Source: Liolophura sinensis (lineage: Eukaryota; Mollusca; Polyplacophora; Chitonida; Chitonidae). From it: a DNA stretch of 64,000 bases. The stretch is from NCBI RefSeq assembly GCF_032854445.1, contig NC_088300.1, forward strand, positions 5,952,001 to 6,016,000, read 5' to 3'. Both the position numbers and the translations under genes were made by a program. Of the stretch, positions 35,177-47,664 are shown one piece after another; within the stretch, counting starts at the first letter, position 1; each line of letters opens with the position of its first letter. A model generated the notes under the pieces. The model was not told the DNA's origin, searched no databases, and saw nothing but the letters and a program-made list of their open reading frames with translations.

Positions 35177-38100
35177 TCAATGTTCAGTTGTAAGTTTATT
35201 ATCTCTAAAGGCTTTAATATCAACCTTGAGCATTAACATGAAGATTAACATTGTGGTCACTTTTGCCGAGTGAGAAGTACTGTGTGTGGACGGTGTGTCC
35301 CCATTAACCTTCACGCGCACAACGTAGTCACCGCGGAATCCTCGCACGGTAAATGCCGAACCCTTGGAGAGGATGTGGCTGTTATAGGTTTTCCATTCTG
35401 TATGGATCAGGTCAAGAAATTTTTGACCTGCGGCATTCATCTGCAATAAAAGGGACAAGGTTATTCACATCTGTCGACATCTATGTATGACGATAGGTGA
35501 CCTCTAAATCCAAATTGAATTTCATGGGACAAACGCTCTTCTTCAGTGAAATTTGTCCATATAGAAAAAAATAGTCTTATTTAATTATTCACGATTACGG
35601 GATTTAAGAATTACTTTATGAGAGAAAAAACAATGTAGAAATAGCGAAAAGTAGTTAGCAGGAGGACATCTCAGTTGTGCAATCAAAGCACAACTGAGAT
35701 ACATATTTTATTAACGACAACTTACATACTAGTATGGTACACGGTTTGAAAACTAATTTCACTCATTCCCCTAAAACATTTCTTACGTCTTCAACATCAC
35801 TGAAAACTGTTGACTGTTTGTCTTTGCATGATTCTGTTCTAAATTCGTACGTAATATACTTTCTTAGTTCTTTGGTGGTTTGTGTTAAACGTCGTAGATC
35901 GTTGTTGTATTCTAATCTTTCTGGTTGTTCAAAGTTCCATTCTAGGCATAAATTTTCATGATTTTTTCACAAAATTGAGGGAAAAGTAGTGAACAGTTCT
36001 GCTTCACCGGCCTCGGAGTGATATAATTAAAGACGCACAACATTGAGAGAAAAACCAGAGGTGCGACGACAATTTAATAGCTGGCAAATAGTCACACGCA
36101 ACCGGTAAAACAAGGTCCCCTGTCAGTTTACCTCAGTTTTATTCTAATTGTTCATGTAAATGCATTACTAGTAGCAAATTACACGCCCCGTATCACCATG
36201 GCTTAAGCAGGAATTAGGTAAAAAAATAAATGCCGTGATGTAATTGTATAACTATAAGACGTCACTGGTCTAGAATTACTCAAAATGCTGTGTTGTCATC
36301 AAATTTAACATACAGTCATGTTAATCACAATGACAAATCAGTTGACTACTATCAGCTGTTTGTCAGTTTTTTGGAAAATTAAATTGGTCAACCCATATCA
36401 GGTATTTGACTGGAGTTGTCTCGGGACAATAGTTATCAGGCCGAAGGGCTCGGGGCTCGCAGATTTAGAGACAGTGCTGTAAGGCTAAATGTTAACATGT
36501 AAGTAAATGAAAAAGTAATTGTCGACTGTGACCTGTTACATGGCTGTCCGTTGTACACCAAGTAATGCGAGACAATATGGGGTTTGGGGGACTAGAATAA
36601 AGAAAAATGTTCTACACTCCGTAATCAATAATTATTATATAGTTAGTCCGTGCTGAGAGATGGGATATTGTCAGTTCGAGAGCAATGATATGCAACCAGT
36701 GCGAAGCACGAGTTGATTATCACTTCCCAAGAGCTGAACTTTCCTTATATCCCATCCCCCAACCTGCACAGTGTATTTCCTTATATCCCATCCCCCAGCA
36801 TGCACAGTGTATTTCCTTATATCCCATCCCCCAGCATGCACAGTGTATTTCCATATATCCCATTCCCCAGCATGCACAGTGTATTTCCTTATATCCCATT
36901 CCCCAGCATGCACAGTGTATTCCCTTATATCCCATCCCCCAGCATGTACAGTGTATTTCCTTATATCCGATCCCCCAGCATGTACAGTGTATTTCCTTAT
37001 ATCCCATCCCCCAGCATGTACAGTGTATTTCCTTATATCCCATCCCCCAACATGTACAGTGTATTTCCTTATATCCCATTCCCCAGCATGCACAGTGTAT
37101 TTTCCTTATATCCCATCCCCCCAACATGTACAGTGTATTTCTAAACGGTGTGTACTTGCTCAGCTGGCACTATAAATCGCCAAATTTGTACATCGAAATG
37201 GGAGGTAGCCATCGTCAGGTTGTTTACATGACAAACAAGCAGACGTCAGAGAGGCAGAGTAGAGTAAACACACGAGATCGTTGGATATAAGCACGAGATC
37301 GTTGGCTATGACCTCGTAAACGTGGGATTGTACCTTGTGAGCGCGGCGTTGGCTTGCTTGAGCGCCTGATCTTGGTCCATCATGTTTTGTGAAATATCAT
37401 GTGACCCAGTATTGGCCAATGGAAGCCACGACTTAATCTGCGATATATAATAATCCCACTGCTTTTTGACACCCACCTTAAATTCTGGACCTGACACCAG
37501 TGCGGCTGACTCTCCCCTCCAGTGATGCTCGCTCCAAAACCCCCAGAACATGATGCCCCCAACAGCTGAGTGAGAGAAGAAGGTACGGAGTGCCGCGTCA
37601 TAAAAGTCAGCTCGTTTGTTCACGTCATTTGACTGGACATCCAGCTCGGTGACCCAGATTGGCAAACCCGCGTGCGCAAGTTTATCCAGACGCGACTGTA
37701 CAAATATGGAGAAACAATCATAAACCCAGCCCAGCCAGTCAAATTCAGTCTACATTTTCGAATATCGCTTATCATATTTTATGATACTCATGCAGTAGCT
37801 GCACCTATTTTCTCATCAGATTGATTAATGTTTCTTGTCGTGTTTGGGGATATTTCAGTTAATTGATAGCGATATTATTTAATTTTATTTATTTGACTGG
37901 TGTTCACGCCAAAATCAAGAAGTTGATGTCACTCAAGTTTAAAGTTTTAGAACTGAGTCATCCGTGTTTCATCGTCATATAGACCATCAAGAATTTGTCT
38001 CAGACAGCAACATTCAACTTGTCGCAGGATATTCCTGTTTAAACAGCCAGAAAACACTTAAAAGATTCAAATTAGTTTGAACGAATCTTACATTAATGGA

Positions 38101-41100
38101 ATAGAAATCTGGATACTGGTTCTCCCCGAAATGACACTGGACACCGATACCCCCGACATGAGTACCCGAAGATTTGTAATCCTTCGCCTGTGCCAGATAA
38201 TTCTGAGTAAACGGAGCATAATGATATCATGAATAAATATATTTATCCATTAAATTTGTACTTAATAGATTAAATGATGTCATTCCACATCCAGGACCTC
38301 TTTATGGCTCAAAGACACAAGTCAAGACCAGGTCGAATACATTGTATTTGAGTAAACTTGCTGGAAGAAAACCTTAGTCTACGAAACTTTAAATCCTTCA
38401 TTAAAACGCATTTTAATTACATTCCTTGAGCTAATTGTACAAGCCTATCAGTTCCCTTGTTTTAATAGAAGACAACAGGAAAACAACAAAGTCGACGATA
38501 TGATGTTGATAATTATAACACTATTATTACCCTATATACCTTTAGTTTAAGAGGAACGCTCTCGCACGCCTTAGTGCTTCGGAGAGTGCACAGAGCTAGG
38601 TTTACTTACATCGGTAGACTGGCCGTTGGCTACCACGTTGTAGTCGTTCAAGAAGAGCTTCACGTTTGGATCGATGCTGTGAACGGTTTGGAAAACTCCC
38701 TTAGTGTAGTCGGGATCGTTGAGTTTGGTAGCGTACCAGTTACCGTGTAGCATCTCGTTGTTCACGTCCCAGTGTTCAACTCTGTTAGTAAAAGTATGGC
38801 ATTTAAGAAAGCATTGGTATACTACAATTAGCTTTCCGCAAACAAAAATGTTAAAAAGAAAAGACAACTCTAGGCCAGATGTATGTATTTATCGATAAAG
38901 AGTCCAATTTAAAGTTCAAAAACCGCCACTTGTTGTTTTTGTGATGATGGGGAAAAGAGATATAGCAGTGGACAAAACACCCACGCAGGGAAAATCGAAC
39001 GGCCAGTCATGCTCTCAGGTTTAACAAATCAAGGGCGAGATACTTCTACCACCCGAGAAGACATCTGTTCCGCTGTTACGTAACCCGTTTATAAATCACC
39101 ATTTTACCATGTAAAAGTAGTATCAAATCGGCTGTTTTCCTTCTGATTAAGAGACAATTCTGATGTACTTTAGAGCTATTTTCAAGGGGAAAGTGATAGT
39201 GGGATGCCTGGCGTTATTCACCGAGGTTTCAAGCAGGAGGCCACAACACGTGGCTTTCGGTTGTAATAAGGGGAGACCGTACATCGCGCGACAAAGGAGT
39301 ATCTCGCCTATTATATAATAGCGTACGGTCCGAACGACGCGGCATCTTGTTTCAAATTTCTCGAAAATGGCATATCCCATGGCCTCATAAGAATTCTAGA
39401 TTAAAAGGTGATTTACAGAGTTACCAAGCGCGTAATAAAAAGATGCCAGTGCGTGTCCGTTTTGTTCTGTATAAACCTCTCTTCTGAAATAACTTTGGTT
39501 ATGGTTTTGTTGTCTTTTCTTTTAGAGAGAAACTTATGTCAGAGTTGTCAATTTTCAGCACAAGTTGTGATGTGACAGAGCAAGTGCAGCTAACCGTCGA
39601 TGCTTCGAAACGACGCCAACAGATTCGATGACTTTGTATTGCCTTCATATTAGAACACATCTCAACTACGTTACCTTTATATCATTTTTGTAATTATTTT
39701 TGTACATTTTATTCCTTTTTGACGATAAGCTCAGTATTTTTATGAAGTTCTGTAGTGCCAGGAAAGCGTCAAAAATATGATTCACGTTATTCCTTGAAAC
39801 CACAGTGTTTTTGTTCATTACACTGATTGAAATGTAGCAATGAATACACGTCTGAATTATTGATGTATATTACATTGATTTATACGGTGGCAAGATTTAC
39901 TCATGAAACGTATGGATGAGCATTAATTTCTGCGTGTAATATTGGATATATGTTGTAAACTTACAATCCCTTCAAACGGCCTACTATTTCATGGAGATGG
40001 TGATCGACAATGCGTCTGACGTCAGAGGGTGATTTGGATTTCAACCAACCAGGGACGAACTGTTCCACGGCCCATATAAGGTTATGACCTCTTACTTTTA
40101 TCCTTCAACGAGACAAATCATTCATACATTACATTAGTGGCTCAACAATTCACGTAGCTGAGTGTGTCGTAGTTTTCACGAACTAATTACTGGTTGGATA
40201 ATTCTCGTTATGATATAAATCTCGAGCTATGGCACTTCTTCCTTCCACATGGTTATGCGCAGACCGTTTGTAACTAGGCCTCTTATACTATGCATGTATG
40301 CAACACTACAACTGTTTAAATCTGTGAGCATTACAATGTTAGCTTACCCATGGTTTCTCATAGTCTTTATAGCATTTACAGCTGTGTCGTAGGTTGGGTG
40401 GCCCTGCAAGAATAGATAAAGACGAATCATGGATTTATTGTTAAAATAGACTGTTAAAATTCAACATTTTTTTTAGGAATGACATTTGACTTTCCAAAAC
40501 AGTGCCATTTCTAAGCAACTAAAGCGTTTACCAACTCTATCTTTCATATTTAACTAGCAAACAGTTCGATACCTATGATTTATTATTCTGAAAGGTGTAA
40601 AAAGTAATAAAATGATTTCTTATGCATTTATAATTTTATATTTTATGGTAACAAAATGTTTACAATGAACTTTAAAGCTATAGTGTTGGGAGACATTTTG
40701 TTATTTATTTATTAAATTGAGTTTAAAAATCGAGTTTACAGTAGTTTACCTACATTATAATGGCGGCCAGGATTACGGGAGAAGAAAATCAGGGAGATCG
40801 TCACACTTCGACATGCACGAAGCTAACATCTGGATACAAACCTGCGAGACTACTGACCAATTGCTATTTGATTTTTAGGGTTTAGGTGGCCTAGTGGTCA
40901 TCGTCCCAGTGCAGCACAATGACTTATGGACCTCTCACCTATGCGGCTGCATTGAGTTTAAGTCCAGCTCATACTGGCTTCCCCTCCGGTCATACGTGGA
41001 AAGGTCTGACAGCAACTTGTTGATGATCATCAGTTTCACAGGGTCCGATTTCCTCCTACCATAATGCTGTCCGCCGTCGTATAAGTGAAATATTCTTGAG

Positions 41101-44100
41101 TACGGAGTAACATCAGTCAAATAAATAAATCTGATGTTTAAAACCATGTCTAGCTTTAGATAAAGAAATATTCAACAATAAAACGCTAATTAACCCCCTT
41201 TTCATGCACCAACCTCAGAATATTCTAACTGCCTCCATTTCAATGCGTTCTCTACCACGGCCCAGTTGAAGTGGTCGTATATAAACTGTCGGTATTTCTG
41301 GTCGGAGCCGCCATTGTTATTGTTCATGATGGAAGCTACAACCGCCGTGCCGAATGGGAAGGCATGCTTGTACATCACCGTCTGAAATGTAACTCCATAT
41401 GATGACAGTTCTGATTTTTAAGTTAATTGTACAGATCTAGTGACCCCTGATTTTATATGTAACAGTACTTTCTTTTCGGTACAGTGTTGCATTTCAGGAG
41501 GGCATAACCGGCTACGAGCGATTTTGGACCTTAATTTCAGTTTCCAAAGCGACCCTGTTATGAACCAGTCTGCATCGGATCAGTGTACATTGTAACGCCC
41601 TAATCATTATAAAACCCATAATCTGTGTAACAAATATGACTGCTTGAAGTTTTCTACCCAAGCTGACAAATTACGTTATGAATTAAGTGTCTATGGAATT
41701 TTGTATGTTTATTTATCTGTTTTGGTTAGTGTTTTACGCCGTACTCAAGAATATTTCACTTATACGACGGCGGGAATTCCATTTATGGAACAGTGTTAAG
41801 TAAATTCTTCATAAATTCAGATAAATTTGATTACTCGATGGTAAACGGATAAGCTTATAATTTTAGCATTCACAACTCCATGCATTTATAATTTCAAGAA
41901 TTAATGAAATTTTATGTGGCATTACAATTTCATTATTTTATAATTATGATTAATGACATTAAAACAAAACAGTACTTCTTTCTTAATGTAGCATTTCTTA
42001 TAAAAATGACCACAGATGATCATTTTGGAGAAAAACGGTTTAGCAATTTCGAATCATCAGTGGAAATTTCGTATTATATATCTGGTCAAAGGATTACGCT
42101 ACAAGAAAAAACAAGGAAAACGAGTTACCTCAATCGTAACCGAGTTGGGATTGACACCGTGGTCAGTGGTTACTCTGACAAGCACAAACGTTTTTACATT
42201 TTATTACATAAACAAATGTTATATTTTCTACCGCTTCTGATAAGATAAAAGTACTAATCAACTGTCAGTATGTACGATTTCACACCATCATTCGTTTCAG
42301 CAACAGAGAACATATTCCCACGCATGTTATAATGACAACACTTGTGTGCGGATCGCGAAGATGAAGGCGTGGGTGAAATCATATTTATGTTGGAGTAGCA
42401 CAATACTCGTGCCCTAAGTGAAGATCAGGTATTACATCAAGGTGTGTCTATTTATATTCTCCACTACAACCATGAAAACCATTCCATCACTTTGATAAAG
42501 GATCGCAAACTTGAAGTTTACACAACATACGTACAAGGTTTGAAGTCAGGCTCTGAAATTAACAATTCCTTTAGTCAACTCTTAAAAATTTCTTAATACT
42601 GTTGAGAAATTGTTAAATTAATGAAAGCTTGATATTTCACCTAATTTACTTTGTTCCATGCAATTCGGAATGTCTATGAAATCTCTCTTTGCATGGTGAA
42701 ATCATGAAACGTCCAGAACTAACTTGAAATGAATGTTGCTCTTTCTGAGCCGATCAATGCGCTCACTGGTCTGAGCCTTCCAGTTTCCCGATGATTGATG
42801 ACCCGAGGACTGGTCAGTGAGCGAGGCCCCGTCAGCTATAAACTCAACACCTGGCTCAGGCCCTTGGAAATACACCCGGATGTGGTCAAGGCCTGCAACA
42901 TTCAAATCATGTACATAGGTGACGCGATTAACTTGTGTGTTTGTGAATAAATAAATGCCGCTGAGTATATTGCCCCCCCCCACTTTTATAGCATTTCTTT
43001 AAAAAGAATTATGAGATATACATCATGTACTCCTTGATCATCTTGACGTCGTTCATAAGTTTATTTATGGTCAACTTATTCAAAGGTACGCAGATACAAG
43101 ACAACATATTATGATGAACCAAAAATGTACACGTCAAAATCTTTGTTGAGGTGATACAGTCAGCATCATGAAAACTGACAATCGTGATTTATGGGGTTTA
43201 TTCTCTGCTGAATTAACCGCTTACTCACTTCCGGGTGTGATGAATGACCCAATCAGATGCACCCATCCAGAGTTAACACGCATGTTGTAGTGATGAGCCA
43301 CGTTCACATAGCTCTTCTGCCCTGTTAAAATGAACAGTATGGATATCGCAAAAAATTCTCTCCCGAAGGTCTTGCAAGAAAGAATGCCTTCTTGCTGTAA
43401 GACGTATCAACAGAGGCTCTAGGCCCAGAACAGTCCAGCTGAGATGGGCCATAAACTTAGTGCATTATTGTAGTTGTCGATTTTCACACATGCCTGTGTG
43501 AACCATTGCTTGTATAAGGACGTCACAATAATGAAACGTTATAAATCTTTGCGTGATTTTAAACCAATGGACTATTCCCAAGCTTAGGTATCAAGTCATG
43601 TGTTTGTAGTTCACAGCACACCGATTTTCGTTGTTTCCTTGACAAATCTACGCTGCGATACACATACTTGTACATTCAACCTCGTCATAGATCTACGTCA
43701 ATGGAATCACATGAGAATAGACCCTGCCAATATTGACTTCAAGACGGAAATATGGACCATTGCATCAATTTCTTGTGGAGCGGACTATCGAAAATTCAGT
43801 CGACCTCGTGTACACTGCAGACTCTGGTCACGTGGTTGGATTGTAATTAAATGGATTCTGTCTCTAAAAGAGATAAATAACCCACCAGGTATGAACGAAA
43901 ACGATCTTCATGGTTTGTCGGACTTTTTGCATCCGTCAGAAAACGTGGAGGTGGCACAGCTGCCTGATACTGATTTGCAACAAAGACGCAATTCCAGTGG
44001 GCTTCAACAAGATAGTTCCTATGGCCGCTGATGAGATGGCGCGCCTCACACAATATTTCATTTCACAGAATGGATGCAACCAGGTCTTTCCCTGGTGAAG

Positions 44101-47082
44101 AGTACGCCAGTGTTTGTACCCAAGATGTTCCGGTGACTGAGGTATCAATCGGTGACAATTTGCCGCAGACACTAAAATACTAAGAACCGAGTTGGCGATA
44201 TGGTTTTTGGCCAGGGTAAAGGTAAACATAGCCGTGATGCTGCTTGGAAGTCCAAGCCTCTGGGAAAATGAAGTATAAGTCACATTACAGTGGCCAGTCT
44301 CGCCCAAGTTTGGGGCGACGATACCGTAACAACAAACAGGTACAGGACAGGAGATAGTATCCATTGTAGATTCAGGAGAAACGAAGGTTTGTGAAAGGAT
44401 TTATCAACGTTAAGAATGACATTTGAAAGGAAAACAGCTAAAATAGTGCTACTATTGGGTTTGATGAAATGCCACATCAGAACTACCAGCCAGCCTGAGC
44501 AAAGGTCAAAGAAAAGGTGGAGTCCATCAATGACTCGGAGATAGTTACACTATTTTCAAAATGAGTAAACAAAACATTCCAATATGAAAAGGGTGCATTT
44601 GTATCTCCCATTTTCGTGACATCAAAAACGGATGTGACCTATAGGTCGACTTTAAATTTAAAGCAATTGAACATTCATATCTGTTACCATCACTTCAAAA
44701 TGGAGTTCCTTCTCTCTGCATTTTTGATGACGCATTGTTATATGTGAGAATTGTTATATAGCTTTCGTTGAAATTAAATGATGCCTACTATTCAGTCATA
44801 GAACCATCATAAATACCTCAGATTTATTTGGAGAAGTCAACTATTTCAGTTTACCTTTGTTTCCACGGGCTAGCCTCATATCCACATATGGGACAAAACA
44901 AGTTTTTGCCTCTCTGAGCCTGATCAAATGGATATGCCTCTACAGGTTAAATTGATGATCCATATTTACAAGGGGATTCATTTAAAGAATGTGCTGATAC
45001 CATCAACAAAACCGTGTCTTTATTTGATTGTTTGGGATTCTTTATTCACACCCACGTCTGTTCTCACGCCAACAAAGAATATGCCATATTTAGGCTTTAT
45101 ACTGAATTCAGAAAAAACGTCAGTCTTAGGAATCTTAGTATCAAGTTTCCCAGGTGTTACGTTCGGACCCTTATATTTTCAGCAACTGGGTAGGGATAAA
45201 ACCACTCATTTAAAGGCCTGTATCTGGTGTTTTGATGAGATAATGCCACTGTCAGATTCAACAAAACCTGAGCTTAGGTGATGGTGTGAGAATATTGAAT
45301 CGAGCTTGAACCTTGTTTTAGAGATACATCCTGGTGTGATAATCTTTACCGATGCTTCAAAAAAGGGTGAGGGCGGTTACCGTTGGTGTAACCCATGGTG
45401 ATCAATGGACCCCGGAAGAGGCTAAAAATCTCTTCTGTTACCTGGAACTCTTGGCGTGGCTGGGTTTGTGGATCAGTAATCATAACATGTTCACGCTTAA
45501 TGATGAATAATACGACTGCTATACTGCAACAATCAATCACATTAGTACCACCCAACCAGTGGAGTGTAATAATCTGTGTTTTGGGGGTTTGGGATTGGTG
45601 TGTTCAGCACAGGATCTGGGTAAGTAGTAATCAAGTTTCTGGCTCTGGGAACGTTGTAGCCTATTAGGAACCTGATTTAGGATGGAAGCACTCTGCTTTC
45701 CCTGGCGTTGTCCGCATTGCATGTTAACCTAAATATAGATTTATTTGTTCCGAGACTAAATGCCCATATGTACAAATGTATGTCTTACTGACCTAATCCC
45801 AAGCTCTGACTATAGATGCATCCTCTATAAGTTGGACTAACTACAGCTTTTATGCCTTCCCGCCTTTCAGCGTTATAATCAGGTGCTACTGATGACTGAA
45901 CAGGATTCTGCGGCAGGTGTCTACTGCAGGTTTCTAGGTCACATGAAAAAACCTTCGCTACACTTTATGATAAGCTAATTATGGCGGCCAATTTAATGGA
46001 CTTTGCTACTGTTTTAATTGTACCATTGATTTAGCATTGATCTGTTTGTAAGGAGCCTTGATTAATTAGAAATGTTGGTGCTTTTACTTCATTATTTATT
46101 TTTCATTGGATCTGTGTTCACATACAATACACGTAGCGGTATGATGATATATGTAGCGGTAAGATGATAAAACTCGTGGCCTCAGGTTTTAAAATATCAC
46201 GTGATTCCGGAGTGAGGCAAACCTATGACGAGATAGAACTACTCGTAAGTTGAAGTTTGATTGTGATTCTACTGAGTCATATGTCAGAATCCGTCAGAAT
46301 TACGCGCTCACCCGAAATTATCCCGCCACTGATGTAATCCTTTGTCTGTGCCCATTCGGCTTTCAGTGCTGACGTGAAACCCATGAACGCAATCTCTCAT
46401 TGGATGGTTTTAATTATACTCTATACATATAAGAGACCATAGCTGTATTTCTACAAAAATATTTTTCTTGGAATAAATTGAACTTGAAATATGTTGGTTG
46501 TGGTTACCATTTTTCAGACTGTATTCCACCTCTAACTCTAAGCTTTGGCCTTTGCCGTTATCGGTCAGCAGCTTGGCCCATCCTTCAAATGTGTAAGTGT
46601 GGTGCTCTTTCACCCAAACATTCTGAGATGGTCCTTCATAAAAATTGTGCCTAGCAAACACAGAACGTAAAGCACATATTTCCACATTACAAAGCGGTGA
46701 ACGTTTACCTCGAATGGTCAATGAAGAGAAATAAAGCCACATGACCATCTACTTTCGTACACCTTGTCGTTGGTGTTTTGATATTTTAAGTATTGATAAA
46801 GATAAATTACAAACCCTATCATTGATGTAAACCCAACCTTAACTGCAAGACCTAAATAGCCATTTTTTCTAAAATGTTTTATATGACAACATATTGAAGC
46901 ATGTACCTTCCTGTTGCTTTCACAGCCTGAGTCCCACTACGATGATCACTTGTTGCTTGACACTGAATGCTGTAACAGTCCCAGTTCGCAGTTCCCTCCA
47001 GGTCATGATTTTTCAGCAACTCCTGGCTTAGCGTTGTAGTCACAAGTATACCTGTAATTAGAACTACACAACCGATCGCCAT
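35177..47082 (-). CDS. GH10-B: secreted CBM_4_9 + glycoside hydrolase family 10, with a probable C-terminal frameshift
   Basis: Twelve exons with GT-AG introns and the same phases as GH10-A: 47082-46907, 46650-46508, 43321-43229, 42892-42724, 42174-42129, 41381-41214, 40403-40348, 40102-39965, 38781-38610, 38202-38092, 37695-37477, 35440-35177; 584 codons plus TGA. The ATG has strong Kozak context (AAAACATGG). Order: signal peptide (1-19), CBM_4_9-like module (~20-175), GH10 barrel (~207-490), C-terminal domain. Catalytic residues are E339 (HWDVNNE) and E441 (WVTELDV). ENALKW, RGHN, FLNDYN and GVQCHF are kept, so B is closer to canonical GH10 than A. From about residue 547 the frame appears shifted by two bases in a short AC repeat (35292-35298). 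The last ~37 residues are therefore not family-like, and the ancestral stop would be at 35220-35222. Exon lengths match A exactly for exons 5 and 7-11. Likely a secreted xylan-active enzyme; substrate inferred only from the family. Confidence 0.92.
35195..35200 (-). terminator. AATAAA polyadenylation signal inside the shifted end of GH10-B
   Basis: AATAAA on the minus strand, 20 bases past the inferred ancestral stop (35222-35220) but 15-20 bases before the stop of the current frame (35177). Its position fits the ancestral stop better. Confidence 0.55.
35668..35700. repeat. Perfect 13-bp stem, 7-base loop hairpin
   Basis: ATCTCAGTTGTGC (35668-35680), loop AATCAAA, then GCACAACTGAGAT (35688-35700). 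It lies in GH10-B intron 11. No T-run or gene end adjoins it. Confidence 0.85.
36040..36300 (-). repeat. Foldback-family copy in GH10-B intron 11
   Basis: 'aaaccagaggtgcgacgaca', 'gtcagtttacctcag', 'gttcatgtaaatgcatt', 'accatggcttaagcaggaat' correspond to the right arm and beyond of the element at 12505-12710. Confidence 0.7.
36740..37140. repeat. 36-bp minisatellite in GH10-B intron 11
   Basis: Eleven units of 'ttccttatatcccatccccc' + 'agcatgcacagtgtat' with few changes. The 36-bp length and lack of stops keep at least five reading frames open for 134-201 codons (12-residue periodic peptides). The array lies inside an intron, so none of these frames is taken as a gene. Confidence 0.93.
37306..37476 (-). 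other. Open reading extension of GH10-B exon 11 into intron 11
   Basis: If the exon 11 donor at 37477/37476 is not used, the frame continues for 56 codons to a TGA-free stop at 37306. The peptide includes QWDYYISQIKSWLPL and DQDQALKQANAALTRY. GH10-A has no such extension: it stops after 13 intronic codons. This would be an alternative C-terminus lacking the beta-domain, or simply intron that happens to be open. Confidence 0.3.
37878..37926 (-). mobile_element. SINE tail fragment
   Basis: 'ttatttatttgactggtgtt' then 'cacgccaaaatcaagaa': degenerate reverse complement of the SINE tail, in GH10-B intron 10. Confidence 0.6.
40878..41130 (+). mobile_element. tRNA-derived SINE, near full length, old
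   Basis: Head 'gtggcctagtggtcatcg', B-box-like 'attgagtttaagtccagctc', body and 'cgtcgtataagtgaaatatt' tail with AAATAAATAAAT. Many substitutions and no clear target duplication. Located in GH10-B intron 6. Confidence 0.85.
41708..41776 (-). mobile_element. SINE 3' fragment
   Basis: 'gtgttttacgccgtactcaa', 'gaatatttcacttatacgac', 'ggcgg': reverse complement of the tail. It lies in GH10-B intron 5 and is 5'-truncated. Confidence 0.88.
44840..45960 (+). mobile_element. DIRS-like retrotransposon fragment (RT / RNase H)
   Basis: Across shifting frames the translation shows a degenerate 'fingers' segment, YLGFILNSEK, a GPLYFQQLGRDKT segment, ELRWWCENIE, FTDASKKGEGG and WTPEEAK, then 'DLFVPRLNAH' and an 'YAFPPF'-like end. 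This order is typical of DIRS/tyrosine-recombinase retrotransposon RT-RNase H. Several frameshifts and stops break it, and no recombinase domain was seen. The 143-codon frame upstream (43600-44031) may or may not belong to it. It sits in GH10-B intron 2 in antisense orientation. Confidence 0.75.
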
Positions 47083-47274
47083 GTTTTAAATGCGCGAGCC
47101 GATTGTCCAGAGCTTGGGAGATTTATCAAAGAGCTCTCGCTTACACGTGGTGCATTTATCGAGTTTTAGTACCGTAGCAAAAGGGACTGCTACAAGGCCG
47201 CTAGAAGATAAAGGGAACCTAACCTACATAGAGGTACCTCGAGGAAGTTAGGCGGCCACACGCGCTTCCCAAAG

Positions 47275-47312
47275 CCACATATGATGGCCACATATGATGG
47301 CCACATATGAGC
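47275..47312. repeat. Three copies of a ~13-bp word
   Basis: 'cacatatgatggc' repeated in tandem just upstream of GH10-B. Confidence 0.7.
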
Positions 47313-47664
47313 AACATCACATACTATAGCCAGTTTTTTATTCATTATTTCACAAAGGAATTTTTTGTTTTTTGACCGGGTAACTTTCCTAAGGAGGAGG
47401 GACTCATAAACAGTATAATGATAATTAGAGAAAACTAAATTTTCCATATGACCGATAATGCATCGCCTATAACGTCATTATTGTAGTTTACACATATCCA
47501 ATGTTAGGTGACGCAAAAGGTCCCTTTGTTCGCCGGTATACATAAATAATGACTGCGGTTCAAATGGATGCATGTTTTCGGATAATAGTGTAGATTTATT
47601 TATTTATTTTATTTTTGTTTTAAGATTCTGATTTATGATGTGGCTGTGAATCCAAGTCCAGCTT

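Noticed and set aside
36685-37290. Open frame of 201 codons on plus and several overlapping frames on both strands
   Set aside because: All are translations of the 36-bp minisatellite inside GH10-B intron 11.
42016-42248. Plus-strand frames of 74 and 114 codons
   Set aside because: They overlap GH10-B exon 5 (42174-42129) on the opposite strand and have no domain.
43600-44031. 143-codon plus-strand frame as a separate gene
   Set aside because: No domain, lies in GH10-B intron 2 next to DIRS-like debris, and is probably part of it or random.
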